Under the pieces are notes generated by a model, which was not told the DNA's origin, made no database searches, and saw only the letters and a list, made by a program, of their open reading frames with translations. Shown one piece after another: positions 1-12,844 of a stretch of 64,000 bases of DNA (position 1 is its first letter; each line of letters opens with the position of its first letter). A program made the position numbers and the translations under genes. The DNA comes from Taenia hydatigena (taxonomy: Eukaryota; Platyhelminthes; Cestoda; Cyclophyllidea; Taeniidae). The DNA lies in the NCBI GenBank assembly GCA_036345935.2, contig JADWOT020001834.1, positions 62,001-126,000 of the forward strand. The letters are read 5' to 3'.

Positions 1-1639
1 GCCGCTCTTTAATCCATTGTCTGCCGCAGCTGTTTTCGCATCTTGTTAAGAGGAGCAGTGACAAATAGGATCTGTTCAGCACGCATTGAGCATTCATTTA
101 GGTAGGCTTCTTCAGGTAGCAACTCGTAGAGAGTGCCATCTTCTTCCTCTCACTTTACCTAGCTTTCATCACGATTAGTGTTGCACAATTTGTTTTCTTT
201 TGCAATCTCACATTGCATTTTATCTCACTTCTTTTCATAATGGGTGATTATAATAGCTCTTTATTCGTTAGATATTTCTGCAGCGACTTAATTTGACACA
301 ATGGATGCCTAAAATTTTGCTTGTTTCGGATTCGACTAATCTTGGTGCTGGTATGTGTTTGTTGAATTCCACTAGTTGGCGCGGTATTCATCCAAGTGTT
401 GGTGCATGTGCATCCACCCTCTACGTGGACCTATGATTGCAAACTGTTAAGGTGGTACGAGCACAAAATTGCACTTGTCCAATGAAGCGGTACTTCAAAT
501 GGAGTAAAATACAGGATTTCCCTGTGTCTCTATGCTACCATCTGTTGCTTCATTTGTGTGTGATTCGCATGCATAGTCTATCAAGGCGGAAGACTTCGTG
601 ACGCTCTCCAGCCCACGAACTGTGCAATACAGAGGCTCTATTTGGCTCCTAACTCGTCAAGCATATTTCAGTGGTTAGTAAAGCCAGAGCGCACTACCTC
701 TACGTTGTATCTACTTGACGGCAAGGTAAATGTGCGTTTGCATGGTTTCTCATCTATTAGGCAATCTCACCTGCAGGCACAGTTCTTGCCTTCAGTGACG
801 TAAGATGTATGAGACAGCGTGGAGGGCACTGCTTCTACACAAGTCCTGTGTGTACGTATCTATGTGGGGCTTAATTCGACTACAACAACCAATCAATCGT
901 CTCTATCACTGGGCGACTTATCACGTGAATGTCTATTGCCCACTCCTTTTAAAGGTCAAGTGTTTTTAATGCTGCGTGGAAGCAGATATTGCAGAGGTTC
1001 GTAAAGATTACAACGAAATGTGTACAAAAGGATGAAAGTGATCCACATGACCCTATTTTACAGATTGTGAAAGTGAGCGGATTCTAGGCAACGATTAGTG
1101 TGTCAAGGAGAAGAATCCTCCATTGACCCGTGGTTTTGCGACGGTGACTGAACGGTCTCTTCTGCCCACATTGCATTTCAGTTTCTAGCCACCACGGTCA
1201 ATAGAACTTATAATGCTGTACCCTAGGTAACCTAAAATGCTTTGAGTTGACACCTGTGTCTTTCTTCAATCGTTGCTTACCAGTGTCAGATAAATGGTTG
1301 CCCTCCCCTCTTTATACAGCATTCGCCTGCCAACAATGCTGCTCTAGTAAATGCCAAATTGATTGCTTACTTCGCCATATAACTGCTACTAGGCAACAAT
1401 TCAGTAGCAAGGGCATCCCAATTCAGAATCCGGTGGCAAGAACGTCGGCATCACCGATGCGGTACTAGGGGCTGCATCTGGAATACACGCTGCTTGTCAA
1501 TCGAAAAACAACCTTCCTGTGTTGGTGGCAGCAACGATGGTCTGGACAGTCATGCGTACACTTTTAATCTGATTGTTCATGGCTATAATCGATCATAACA
1601 GAAAGTAATGCACCTCTATCGAAGAGAGGGGAGAATTGA

Positions 1640-1860
1640 TAATGAGTTGGAAGCAAAAGAAGGTGAGTGAAGCGTGAGGATATTAGAAAAGCAAGGCTTT
1701 CCCATGTTGCTAAAATGGAAAACGAAGGTAAGGGAATGCAATGTAGGGAGTACTCACTCATTCTTCGGCTGTGTTGAATGCACGGAGTACACACAGTGGG
1801 ACGTAATGCAAGGTGTGCCACTCAAAAGCTCATCCGACGTAGTAGGAAAAGAGGTAGACA
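1640..1860. repeat. Dispersed pyrimidine-tract repeat, copy a (left arm)
   Basis: On the minus strand this block reads gtgcattcaacacagcc...cattcccttaccttcgttttccattttag followed by a ctcacgcttcactcacctt segment. Related blocks lie at 3690-3910, in the right arm at about 36420-36660 and 38520-38710, and at 50480-50760. The shared TTTCCANTTTAG core looks like a polypyrimidine tract and 3' splice site, but I find no conserved open frame after it. Confidence 0.6.
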
Positions 1861-2297
1861 CTCATTAAAGGCAGATTTGATTACTGTCATGCCATAAACT
1901 ACAACCGCTTCATGTGATTAAGTTAACTCCTTTTAATAAATAAATAGCTGGCACATGCACTTAAAAACGCCTGTCCCAGTAATCATCGCCTCTCAAAAAA
2001 TGCATTTCTACTGCTGCTGCTGCCTCCTTTTTCCTTTTGTTTAGCTCCCTACTGCCAATAAAAAACAACTTCACTTCACTGTGGATGTGCGCAAAGCGAA
2101 CGTTTCTCCATACCTCCCTCTCATTCCCCCATTCAGCCTCCAGAAAGAGGATTGCCGAGCCTTTCACACACTGTCATATGGCTCTTCAGCACATGCATCG
2201 ATTCGCAGAAACATAAATTGTGCTTGTTCCTTTACTTTTTTCCTTAATTTAGTTAAACTTTACCATCTAGCTCAGTTTATGCTGCCTGCGCCCAACT

Positions 2298-2320
2298 GTG
2301 TGTGTTTGTGTGTGTGTAAT
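2298..2320. repeat. Short imperfect (TG)n microsatellite in arm
   Basis: The run tgtgtgtgtttgtgtgtgtgtaatg has one TTT interruption. It is mirrored as cacacacacaaacacacacag at about 38005-38022 in the right arm with the same interruption, consistent with recent arm identity. Confidence 0.85.
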
Positions 2321-3689
2321 GAGGGATGGATTTATCATTATTACTAACACTACTTCAAAACCATCCACACATACAACATGCCGCGCCCTACACTCTATTC
2401 ATGTTAAGGCGGCGAGACGTTCCTCTTCCTCTGTCACGGGTAGTCAATCCTCACACCATCGAGAGGAGATGCTTCAACTTCTCGGCCCCTTGCTGACCCA
2501 TAGCAGCTACTTCTTCATCTTGAGTTGTCTTTTTACTCCTCTACTGACCAAAATAGAGAGAAAAGATGACTATTCAGCCATGAGCCAGTGGATTGTGTGC
2601 ATCAACTATTTCCACCGCTCCCACAGTTGAGGAGACTTTACTTGGATGTGTTTCAAGCATTGTTAAGCCCCTCTTACCTCTTCCGCCAGATCACTTTCAC
2701 CCCGCTGCTAAGTTACCATTTCGCTACTTGAGATAGTTGATCCGTATCCTCATATACCCCTTTTGACATTTTAGCTTCACGTCTTAATTACCTCTCATTC
2801 CTACTACTACCAATTCTTTTCCATTCTTAAGTCCAGAAAACCATTTAAGATTAAAGGCAGAGATGCTGATCTCAAGTGGCTAGTAATTAGATGGAATGAA
2901 GGTGGAAGAGGCGGACTACGGTTTTGGAGGAAGGGACGCACTCACACTCACCTGCACCGTCGTAACTTCGCAGATTTTTGGGTACTAATCACGCTTATAC
3001 TTCTCTATTCGCCTTCCGTCGCCCGGTTTTCGACGGAATAGGGCTTGACTGCAGGAATGGTTATAGTAAGAATAAGAATAATACTATTTTGTCTCCATGT
3101 TTCCTTTCGGAAGGACAACTTTTGGTCATTTTATGGACAGTAAGGGCAATGCGAGGCAACGGCGACTCACCCATAACAATTGCTATAGAGCTAGCAAATG
3201 TGCGTTTTAGACCAATTGTTACCCTGCACCATGGAGAACAATGGTGCTGACGGCGTCTCCCCAGTATAGAGGCGATACTAGGCTTGTCCAGCTAAATGGG
3301 ACGGAAAAATAGTTGGGTGGGAGGCAAAGACGGGGCAATTGCAGAAGGGAAATGGAAGAAGGGATAAGAAAAGATCATCGTAGGATGTCTTTCCACTGTG
3401 CCGTGACACTGAGTTCCTTGTTTTTCCCCCTTTTTTTCCATGTGTACCTAAATCCCTTCACTTGCCAATTTACCTAGCTATGTATTTGAATGAAGCATGT
3501 GGGGATCGACTTTGCGAGGGGAACCAGAGTTTCCGTCAATCGGCACACTTAATGGCTAATCCCATAGGCACAGTGAGATTTAGTTAGGTCTAGTTTATCT
3601 TGTGCTAGTCTAATCTGAGTTATGCATTTATGCATTCCTTAATCATGTCAGTGGAGAGTGAGACTATGGAAGAGATGAAGGACACTTAC

Positions 3690-3910
3690 TAAGGAGCCGC
3701 TGGTGGCCGATTAGGTGGGAAGAAGGGGTGCAGAATTGGTTTTGGATTCGAAGGAGGTGGAGGTGATAGAAGCGTGAGGGGAGCAGAGGAGCTAGACGTT
3801 GTCGTGTCACTAAAGTGGAAAAATAAAGGTAAAGAAATGCGACGTGGAGAGTGCTCACTCCTTCCCCATTAGCTTAGTTGAATGCACAGCCCGGTGTGGT
3901 CCAGTTTACA
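3690..3910. repeat. Dispersed pyrimidine-tract repeat, copy b (left arm)
   Basis: Second copy within the arm, on the minus strand: gtgcattcaactaagc...tttctttacctttatttttccactttag, then ctcacgcttctatcacctccacctccttcgaatcc. It is collinear with copy a (about 2.05 kb apart) and with 50480-50760. Function unknown. Confidence 0.6.
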
Positions 3911-5599
3911 ACTTTGTTGCGTGACATTAATTGGCTTTGAGCTTGTCGTATGAGTGGTTTTGCGACGCGTCTCCTTTTCTGTGGTATACTAATGGCAGTG
4001 ATGAGAACCTAGTTACGGCAGTCGTTGCAAGTAGCGTTTTATATCCGCTTATTCTTCTACTCATGGTATCCTTTTCTACCATTACAGGTATTAAGGTTGC
4101 TGTTTTGAGAGGGCTTCTTTACGAAGCAGTAAAATATTTTTGATTATTTATTTGCACCTCTGCTCTTGTTTATTCACTTGGTTGGTTAGTTAGTAGAGAT
4201 GTAGAGGTAGAGGTGGGTGAGGTAACAAAGCTAATGCTGGCCGTCTAATGACCTTTGGAATCGCTGCGCATACCTCAATCTTTATATCTGCCAACCTACC
4301 TATCTGTCTATTTTTCCAACTATCGATCTGTTCGTCTGTCCTTATCTCGACCTGTGGAATGTGTGGGGTCAATTTGGGCAGCATACGGTAGGCATATGAG
4401 ACTGACCCAGACAGACCTGTCTACAACGTTCACAGAAAGCATTCACTGAAAACTTTGGATGGCTAGGATGTTTGACGGATGCACTTTAGTTAGGCAAATA
4501 AAAATTACTAAGAGAAGGTGAAAGCGCTAATTTCATGCTGTCAGACTGCTCAATGTGCTAGTCTTCTCTACCGACTGAATGTCAGAGAGAGAGGCAAGAG
4601 TCAAGTACTGTGGCTTTAAGAGTGCAGGTGCTGCCGAAGGTGAGGTGCAGCAATGCTGAAAGGCTAGCTAAGCCACAGTAGGCATTCATGCACGCCGAAG
4701 TGAAGTGGGTCATGTCAGCGCAGAACTGTGTCGAGACCATTTTTTATGGCTATGAATCCGTTTTCTTGCAAAGTGCAGGAAATGACGGTTTTAACGAAAG
4801 AGTATAGCATCTATTGCACAAAAATAGGTCTTCAAGTAAGGGCTTGCGCGAGGCGGTAATGGCTACTTTGGTGTTTAAAATTAGTAAACTCAAGCAAAGG
4901 AGCTGCGTGCCTCATCGTTATGGTCCTATCCATCAACCTGTGCTCATCCACATCTTCATTGTTTAGTCTTCGTCTATCCTCAGGGTAGCGTCAACAATCA
5001 CCGGGGTATCTATGAGCCAGTCAATATCTATCCACGGGGTTCTCGAACTGCGTCCATCGCAATATGTATGAGGTTTATTATCGAGTGCTTGATGCATAAT
5101 GTTTATACAATTGGCCTCCGAGTTGTTGCTCCTTCCCACTCCGCCATCGTTTCCCTTTTTTTACTGGTAGACACAAAGGTATTCCTTTCTTTTAACTTTA
5201 AAGCTCTCTCATTATAATTAGAATAATTAACGATTCAAATTTTCTTTTCTCCCCATCTTTATGCGCTTCTCTATTTGCCTTTGCTTGGCGCATTGTGAGA
5301 TTTTGATTTAGCAGTGTCGTTTCAAGCACTATTAAGGAGGGTAATTGGAAGTCCTCATTTTTAATAAACAAAGCATAATTTTGTTTTTCAATGAACGAAT
5401 AACAAAGGACTTCAGTTATTCAGTTGACCACGTCTTTCTTATGGCTCTATTTTGCGATAACTCTGTGCTTTTTCGTGAAATCCTAGTAAAATCCAATGTT
5501 GTTGTAAGATTATTCAAAGGCGATTGCTTAGAGAGGTGCTTTTTGTTAGCTTGTGCAGAGTAGACAACAATTCATTTGCAAATTCTTTGTAGGACGTAA

Positions 5600-7070
5600 G
5601 GTTTTTTGCATTCACGAATTCAGCGACCGAAGGTAGGATGTCAGGATTACCACCCAGGAAGGTTTATGTGAACGTTGGCTTGCGCCCTCTCGAAATTAAA
5701 CTAGAAATCTGCAATTTACTACTAGACACGAGATACTCGCTGAGTAGATCGCGCTGTGGCACTCCATCACTCCTTATAAAGTAAACATCACACTTAGGCA
5801 AAGAGGCGTCGTGGTGCCACAGTTGGGGGTTGCAGTTTTATAGCACCTGTACAAGTGCTATAATGGAGCCGAAAGACATGTTTAGCCAAAAAATGTCAAG
5901 CTTTATAAAAATGTTATAAAACACAACGTGCATAGAGGCATATCCAGCTCACCGGTTGATGATAAATCCGGCTTTTCAGAAAAGATTTTTGGAGACTGAT
6001 TCAAACGTTATTGCAAATGAGCGACACTAGGTAGAACTGAATGGTAGAATTGAGAGGCATTTACGATGAGAAGTAACAGAAATAAGGCTTGGGTGATTCA
6101 AGAAAGCATGTAAATGGAAGATTGATTATACGAAACCCGGAAAATAGATTAATGTCTATAAAACGTGAACAAATGGAAATAACTTCAGCCCTGGATGCAC
6201 TCAGCTACTAAGACGACAACTTCTTTAACTCGATCGCCAAGATGGCGTTACTTCCATCCTAAAGACGCCATTGGTAAAAGGATTACCTTCAAGAAGTTCC
6301 CAAATGAACTAGTAGCATTTTCAGGCTTTAAACAAAGAAACGAACATCGAGTTACTCTGCTGAATAAAGAAGGTCCTCTTACCCCAGACACTACGATCAA
6401 ACATCAGCATGGCCTTGAGCTCGATCTGAGGCTGCCCTAAATTGATCCCATAATAAATTTAAGCCTGTTCTTAGTTAAAAAGAGAGTTAGTTAGTGAAGA
6501 AGTCATTTGCAGATTTGCATTTTCCTCTGTTTGTCGAGATGATTGTGCACATTCCGAAAATAAGGCTTTTAAGGTGAACCGATTTTTAGTATTTTTAAAG
6601 TTATCTCCACCTTTTTTTGCTTAAAAATTGGAGTAAAATAGTAGTTTTAAACCACAAAAGAACTTGGTACCCAAAGTAAATGTTTGAGTGCCAGAGTAAT
6701 GGATTGAACTATGCCTAAAATTGATAGGAATCTCTTAAATTTAAGTGCACTATAACCCATTTCGTTGGGATGCATAGCTTCAGCACATCCTTCAAGATTT
6801 TATTAACACCTCAAAAAGAAAATCCTCATCCAGAGATTTTAGTAGGGCATTCGCACTACTGAAAACAGATTTTTTGCAACTTCTTTACCCAGTTTTTACG
6901 TTTCATAAGATTTCACAGATTTACAGCCTATTTATTGATGGGTACAGTTGCTTATAGACCGCCCATCAATCTCCATTCGTTTCAATTTCAAGGAATATTC
7001 CATCGGAAGAACGGGAGCTGCAGATGACTTTCAAGGCTTAATTCGTGGATATCGCTGTGCTGATATAAAT
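5600..7070. repeat. Arm-internal diverged tandem unit 1
   Basis: Sequence around 5630-5930 (aggatgtcaggattaccacc..., then gagatactcgctgagtagatcgcg, then agcacctgtacaagtgc) resembles 7540-7830 (agggtgtcagggttaccacc, cagatactcgttgagtagattgcg, agcacctgcacaggtc). Sequence at 6930-7060 resembles 8150-8260 in the same order. The spacing differs by about 1.2-1.9 kb because of indels. Reading frames are not conserved between the units, so they look non-coding. The inverted copies lie in the right arm. Confidence 0.75.
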
Positions 7071-7479
7071 TTAAGTCATACGGCGATTAGTTGTCACTCC
7101 TTATGAGTCCAACTCATGTTTGACGATTGAGAATGACATGACGTCGTTGGGAGTAGTTGTTTTGATACGATTGACGATCTCTGCAGGTTTTTGAGCTCTT
7201 CAGGAGTCTTACGTGATGAGAACTGTTCTGGCAAGCAGTACAAAGAGGAGTTGTAAGCAAAGTAGTAACGTGAGATGCCTCCACACCCCCCTATCTTTGG
7301 ATGCCACCTTTAAAAACAACTCTACCTTCTTTCTTTCATGTTTGCCCTCCGGCGTAGGGAACTGATGTCGTAGAGAGCAATACTTTGATCTTTTGCATTT
7401 CTTTCGAGTTGGCTCTTCGCCTTTCTCCTTTCATTCACTTAATTTTTTATTATTCGTCTATGCTACGCCTCTCATCTGA

Positions 7480-8290
7480 GAAAATGCACCTATTACTTAG
7501 CCTTGTTGCAATATCTCGCTTGGGGTTGGTTTCAGCATCCAGTGGTAGGGTGTCAGGGTTACCACCTCGGGAGGCCGATGTGAGTGCTGGATTCCGCTAT
7601 CTCAAAATGAAACCAGAAGTCCTCAAGTTACGTTTAGACTCCAGATACTCGTTGAGTAGATTGCGTTGAGACACTCCGTCACTTATTCCAGAGGAAATAT
7701 CACATCCAGGAGAAAGATATTTTAATGCTGCAGCACCTGCACAGGTCAAAATGGGCCCAAAAAATCACGTTTAGCCGAAAGGTGCCAAGTTTTTTGAAAA
7801 AAGCCGTAAAACACAATGCGAACCTGCATCAATTTCGTTCACGAATTGACGATGAATTCGACTTTCGAAAAGGCATTCGTGGAGGTATAAATATAAGGTT
7901 ACCTGCCATACTTGTCAAGAAACTCCACCTCCATGTGTTGTCTAGAATATGTTTCCCTATACTTTTGGCAATACCAAAAACAGATTTCTTCAGCCTTTTT
8001 TACCTAGCTTCAACATTCAATGAAAATTTTGATGCTTCAACAGCAGCGATTTTATGGACGACCCTACTTGATTTAACCGTTGTAAAATGTCGGTCCGATC
8101 AGAGTTCCATCTTAAAAATCTATCGTTAACAGGGTTGGATGATAATATGATTGATTTACAGCTTTTCAGCTTTTAAAATAATAGGTAAAGTTGCATATGA
8201 CTCACCCGTCAACCTCCAATAGTTTTAGCTTCAAGGCGACTTCCATCAAGAGAACAGGAAACAATTTAAGTTAGAAGTCAGCCGATGATG
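7480..8290. repeat. Arm-internal diverged tandem unit 2
   Basis: Partner of the unit at 5600-7070. Shared landmarks occur in order: tcaggRttaccacc, the ...tactcgYtgagtag segment, the agcacctgYacaRg segment, a cgtttagccRaaa segment, and a late segment with caacctccaatag against caatctccattcg. By eye identity is roughly 65-75 percent. A 134-codon open frame lies at 7725-8129, but unit 1 does not preserve it and it has no recognised domain, so I do not call it a gene. Confidence 0.7.
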
Positions 8291-10296
8291 TAAAAGTAGG
8301 AGATCCCAATTAAAAGCAAATTAAGCATCAGTATACAGAGCCTCTCAGAGCGGAATTTATAAAATTACACAACTGCTCACCCCTGCCCCAAAAAATTCGA
8401 CATGACCAAAGACTCCTGAATGTTATTGGTTGACCAGTAAACTTAGATTTTACTGGTTTTTAGGGTTCACAGACGCAGTAAGTAATTTAGTCATAAAAGC
8501 GGTACAGAATCGTGTGGTTACAAGTGCATTATTTCGATCCTGAACAACTCCACCATCTGGCAGCGCTACAAGCAAACCGTATTATCTACTAAAATGCCAT
8601 AGCACCCTTAACGTACCGCCTTGTTTGCATACCTTTGTACCTCAAGCTTTTGAGCCTTTGATTACTATTTTCTGTTCATCGACCACCATGAGTTGAAGTT
8701 GGACTCACTTGTTGTCCTTTGCAGCTGCCCTTATCAGCAGCCGCAGTGGCATACCTGACGCGCTTACTGTAGAAGAAGCTTTACGTCATTCCTTCACGCT
8801 CACTTCTTTTTCTTATTCGTAAATCGGTCAGAGTTATCATTATGGAATTTTTATACAGTACTTCTCATCGGTGGCATTGCTGCTTTCAACCATCGTAAAG
8901 CCATCAAACGCCCTTGTATTTAAAACCAGTCAAGTCAAACAGCAGAGTTAGCGTCAAACAGAACACAATTGCGAACTCAAAATAGCATACTCAACAAGAA
9001 TAATCTCTTGACTCAAGCAAATGTGGTGATAACATCTAGTTACATGCAGATGCACGTGTTCTTATTCCAGTCCTTTTGACTATACAGGTACACCAAATAC
9101 GGAATGTACAGTTGTATCCATGGGAGGGACAAACTCGCGTCCTTATCGACTTTGCCATCAACCATGCAACAGCAAGTACAACAAGCAACACCTCCTACCT
9201 CACAAAAGGCGGAAGAGACGGTCCCTATTCTAATTAAATCCTTTGTAATTTCAAGATTCACTTCTCTCTTATGCAGTCGCTACAGAACGATGACGGAGGC
9301 AAACAAACCCAACTTAACACTTCACCACCAAGATGGCTGAACATTGATGAGACTACTTCAACTGAATCGGGTATCTTAGGGCAGTACCTGCATTTCCACA
9401 CGCATTCCAAAACCGGCTAGCCCTTTCAAAGTCTGCACTGCAACAGATATCTTGCACCAGCGTCCCTATCTCCAAAGCAAGGTAAAAGCTCAGAGCAATC
9501 TTGAATTACCACTACGATGCCAAACTTACCAACACCGAACCTATTCCTAATTGACACCTAATCAAAGTTAAGTCAACAGCTGCTACAATCACAGGTGAAG
9601 CAACCGTTCGCACCACCAAGCACGTGTCAACAACTTCCAGCACACTTCTCTTCAACTTTAAAATGCTTCCGCCTCCAGCAACTTACTGCTACTGTATCTA
9701 TGCCTGATTCAGCAGGCTTCTTCACACCGCCGACCGCAGAACATCTTTGCGGTAAGCCAGACACTATTTGAGTCGCAAAGCCGAGGCAGACGTAGGGTTC
9801 TCTTATTTCTGTGCCCAACTGGTAAGATAAAGAAATGCTCTAACAAGAAAACCTGCATCAATATGCATGAACGCAAAGAACCGGCGTGTCGCATCAACAT
9901 GACGGGCACTCAGGTTGGTTAAGAAGTAAGGCGTTAAAAGAACTTGCTTGATGAAAAGCTGTTAGTGTGCAGTGGTTGAGGAAGATGTGGTTCTAAAAAC
10001 ATCGCTACAAAACAAAGGGAGCAGGCGGAAAAATGTATGGCAACGAAGCTCATTTGCTTTTCCCAAGTGTTTTCTGAAGTCGTAAGGAAATACTGAATAG
10101 GTGCAGCTAAAAGTGGTGTTCACTAAGTGTCTCTCTCACTCAGTTAAATTTCCTGCTGTATGAAGGTAACTTTTGCTAACCCTGCAACTAAGAATCATCG
10201 CATGCACTCATGTCTGTGTCCAAGTCAGGGCGGACGGCTCTTTCAATCTCTTTGCAATCTTAATTTTAGCAGCATACTTATTAGCGATTTCAGTAG

Positions 10297-10850
10297 TGGG
10301 TTATGAATAGGTACAGCTACGCGAATTTCGCTTTTTTGTGGAGTTTTATGTTATCATTGACTATCCGACGAGACTGTAGGCTCACATAACTGACGCGAGA
10401 GATTTCCTGCTTCTGATTACTTTTAAGTAGTGCTTTAAGGCTGGAATTATGTATGCCATTCTTTTGATTTGCAAAACTCATTCTTACACTGTTTATGTCA
10501 TTGAAATAATTTCTGTCTTAGTTTTAACCAGTAGGCCACTATAGGTTGGTGCTTGTCGTTACCTATGAATTGTGCATACTACTTGTCTGAACTTAAAAAC
10601 AAAGTCCACAAACGCTGGAGCATGAAAGCTTAGAGGAGCCCACGATCGTGAGACACAAGCCCATTTCAACCTCCACCTTCCACATCTCGATTTCCGCGCG
10701 CAATTTTTTTTATTAAAATTAGATGCTCTCATCCCCCTTTCCCTTCTACAGGATAAATTTTAGTTCACTTTTCCACACTAAATACCATTTCTGTTCCAAG
10801 TTCTACTAACTAACCTAGGGTTTCCATCACTAGATTGAAAAATAAGGGTC
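10297..10850. other. Spacer start, no gene seen
   Basis: This is unique sequence just inside the left arm boundary. The motif tgaataggtacagcta at 10304 nearly repeats tgaataggtgcagcta at about 10094 inside the arm. I see no open frame or RNA gene. The acidic, Ser/Thr-rich frame at about 10860-10970 may be a remnant of the linker upstream of the ryanodine-receptor-like copy. Confidence 0.5.
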
Positions 10851-10981
10851 CGTCGCAGAAGGAGCGGCAGAGGAGGCTGCATTTGGCACCTCCTTTGTCG
10901 CATCAATCACTGACACCGTATCCAGCACCACGGACTCCCTCCAAGACACGGGAGTCGACATTGACTAGAGGGGAAAGAGGA

Positions 10982-11092
10982 GTGGATTACATTAGCTGAA
11001 CGGCCTCGTATTTGGGTCCATTGCTGAAGATACTAGGTATTGCTCCCTCAATCTTCTCCATGGATGTGCTTGTTGCTTACTACATTTTGAAG
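10982..11092 (+). pseudogene. RyR-like exon 1 (broken)
   Basis: The frame runs VDYIS, stop, TASYLGPLLKILG..., ending AYYILK at 11092, then the donor gtgagc. It matches the family segment that precedes VPLVIFK (a membrane helix ending in a Leu-Lys pair). TGA at 10997-10999 interrupts it. Its upstream limit is uncertain; an acidic Ser/Thr-rich frame from about 10860 could be the cytosolic linker. Confidence 0.65.
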
Positions 11093-11162
11093 GTGAGCTA
11101 TCTAACAGTCGAGGCCTCAAATGTTTTCTCAAGCCTTAATGGGTCTCACTCTATGCTGCCAG

Positions 11163-11541
11163 GTTCCTCTCGTTATATTCAAGTGGGAGAAAGAAATGTC
11201 TCGATTGCTCAAATTCAAAGGCAAATGGATAGCTGAACAGCCTTCTGACGAAGGGTTAAGAGCTCAGTGGGACAAACAGGTTCTTTCTACTCTCAGCTCT
11301 CCTCACATGTACTGGGATGATTCCTTTAAGAAGTCCTTAAAAAGTATAAGGAGCAGTATGGCCAACAGCAGATAAAGCGACTTGCTGGAATGCAAATTGG
11401 CAACTACAAGGGAGATAGCAGTAGAACCACTTGAAGTTGATGTTCTGAGGAGGCCTCAAACAGTTTTTCTATGCAACGTGGCTTCAGGAGATGGATCTAC
11501 AATACCTGCTTTGGAAGTGGGGTGTCATCTTCACGGATGAT
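11163..11541 (+). pseudogene. RyR-like exon 2 (frameshifted)
   Basis: The acceptor ccag at 11159-11162 is followed by VPLVIFKWEKEMSR, then WIAEQPSDEG and QWDKQVLSTLSSP, matching the conserved S2-S3 loop of RyR. Near 11340 the homology moves to another frame (KEQYGQQQIKRLAGMQIGN). It moves again before 11476, where TWLQEMDLQYLLWKWGVIF follows and ends TDD at 11541. The intron then starts gttggt, a weak but GT donor. Confidence 0.85.
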
Positions 11542-11614
11542 GTTGGTTTCAAGTGATCTCAAGATCGGCCTATACCAAGGAGACAATCCTCACGCATTTT
11601 TGTTTTCTACTTAG

Positions 11615-11786
11615 TCGTTTCTATGCCTTGTGGTCTACTTTATCGTTTCCTGGCTAAGAAATGCAAACTACTTCTTCTAATCATACCACGTGATGGATGT
11701 GGCTATTTCCTTCAAAACATTGGCCACCACTGTACAATCGGTTGCACACAATGGAAGACAAATGGGTCAAACCTTACTGTATTCTG
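11615..11786 (+). pseudogene. RyR-like exon 3 (in-frame stop)
   Basis: The acceptor is ctacttag. The frame SFLCLVVYFIVSWLRNANYFF aligns residue by residue with the family's third membrane helix region. It is then hit by TAA at 11678-11680 and continues MDVAISFKTLATTVQSV and AHNGRQMGQTLLYS (family: KTL..IL.SV.HNGKQL). The exon ends with a phase-1 G at 11786 before gtaact. Confidence 0.88.
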
Positions 11787-12844
11787 GTAACTTGTTGCAT
11801 CACGTAATGGTCTGGTGTAGGTCACGTCTGACACCCTGTTCCACTGACCTCCAGCGCGTGGGACGTGACTAATTTAGTGGAATTCCAACTCCTTGAAGTG
11901 TTTGGCTGTCTATCAGGCTTAATCTTTTCTATATGCAACCAATCATGAAAATAGAGTACATTCGCTTGACCAACGTGGATGTACACCCTCCACAGCCTAA
12001 TCAACAACAAACATTGGGTGGCCTTATTTCATTTAAGCAGTCATTGGCATAGCCAAACTCATTTAAGTGAAAAAGTCGATTTCAAATTACTGTTCTAAGG
12101 AATTGTGATTGTTTGAAGCATTTATAAACCTCCCAGTGTGCCTGTTTACGAGACTTCAACCCAGCCATGCCTCGCTTTATTTGTCGCATGTAACCAAAAG
12201 CCGCGATATTTTGGCCTTTGGTCATTTGAAAATGGTGGCTGCGACCACATTTGTGTTTTTTTGACCTTTTCACAATAGGTGTAATGGCCACGTGATACTC
12301 TGTCCGAGCCTAGTGCACCACTTTTACTAGGGTGTGAGTGTAGTAGATAGTGACCCACGAATAACGTGAGTTTTCTGCCCAAAATTGGCTTATTAACCCG
12401 ACGTGACTGGGTCATTACATGGTAATGCAAATCCAGCCACGGGAGCGTGACTTTGACATGAGTTTGGTCGTTCGCTAGGTGCGAAGCTGATGAGATTGCA
12501 GGTCACGTGATTAGAGAACCTAATTCATTGCAAAATATTTGAGTATAAGCCTTCAGCATTCGGAGCATAACAGCGATATTCACAGGCTGAAATTGATGCT
12601 CCCATTGGCTGAAAGAGGTAGACTTCGGTCCATAGACATGGTAGATTCGTGTCAAGATAGCAAACATTCTCAAAATTTGAGTCGCAAGTAACCTGCTGAC
12701 AGGACGGAACGCCAATAGGCGATTAAGCAGCTGCCTACTACTTTTACCCTTCTGGACCTTTCGATGGATTCCTAAATTGGATGGCTGTAAACGTAACGAA
12801 CGCCTGTCTGATTCAGCTTGCATTGGCAATCATGCTGAATCCAG

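Larger units (their letters stand above)
1..10296 (+). repeat. Left arm of large inverted repeat
   Basis: The reverse complement of this segment reappears at 27064-40319. Position 1 pairs with 40319 and position 10296 pairs with 27064. The arms differ only at scattered single bases, for example an A/T-type change near 7600 (left ggattccgctatctc, right ggattccgctctctc). Mismatches look denser in the outermost 600 bases (several between 420 and 510). Homology stops abruptly after ...tttcagtag at 10296. The left arm is cut by the window edge, so its true length is unknown. Open frames in it (up to 134 codons at 7725-8129) have no recognisable domain and are not conserved in the arm's own diverged internal repeats, so I call no gene here. 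Confidence 0.96.

Noticed and set aside
7725..8129. 134-codon open frame, mirrored at 29231-29635 and 32260-32595
   Set aside because: It appears several times only because the arm is duplicated. It has no recognised domain, and the older tandem unit at 5600-7070 does not keep the frame.
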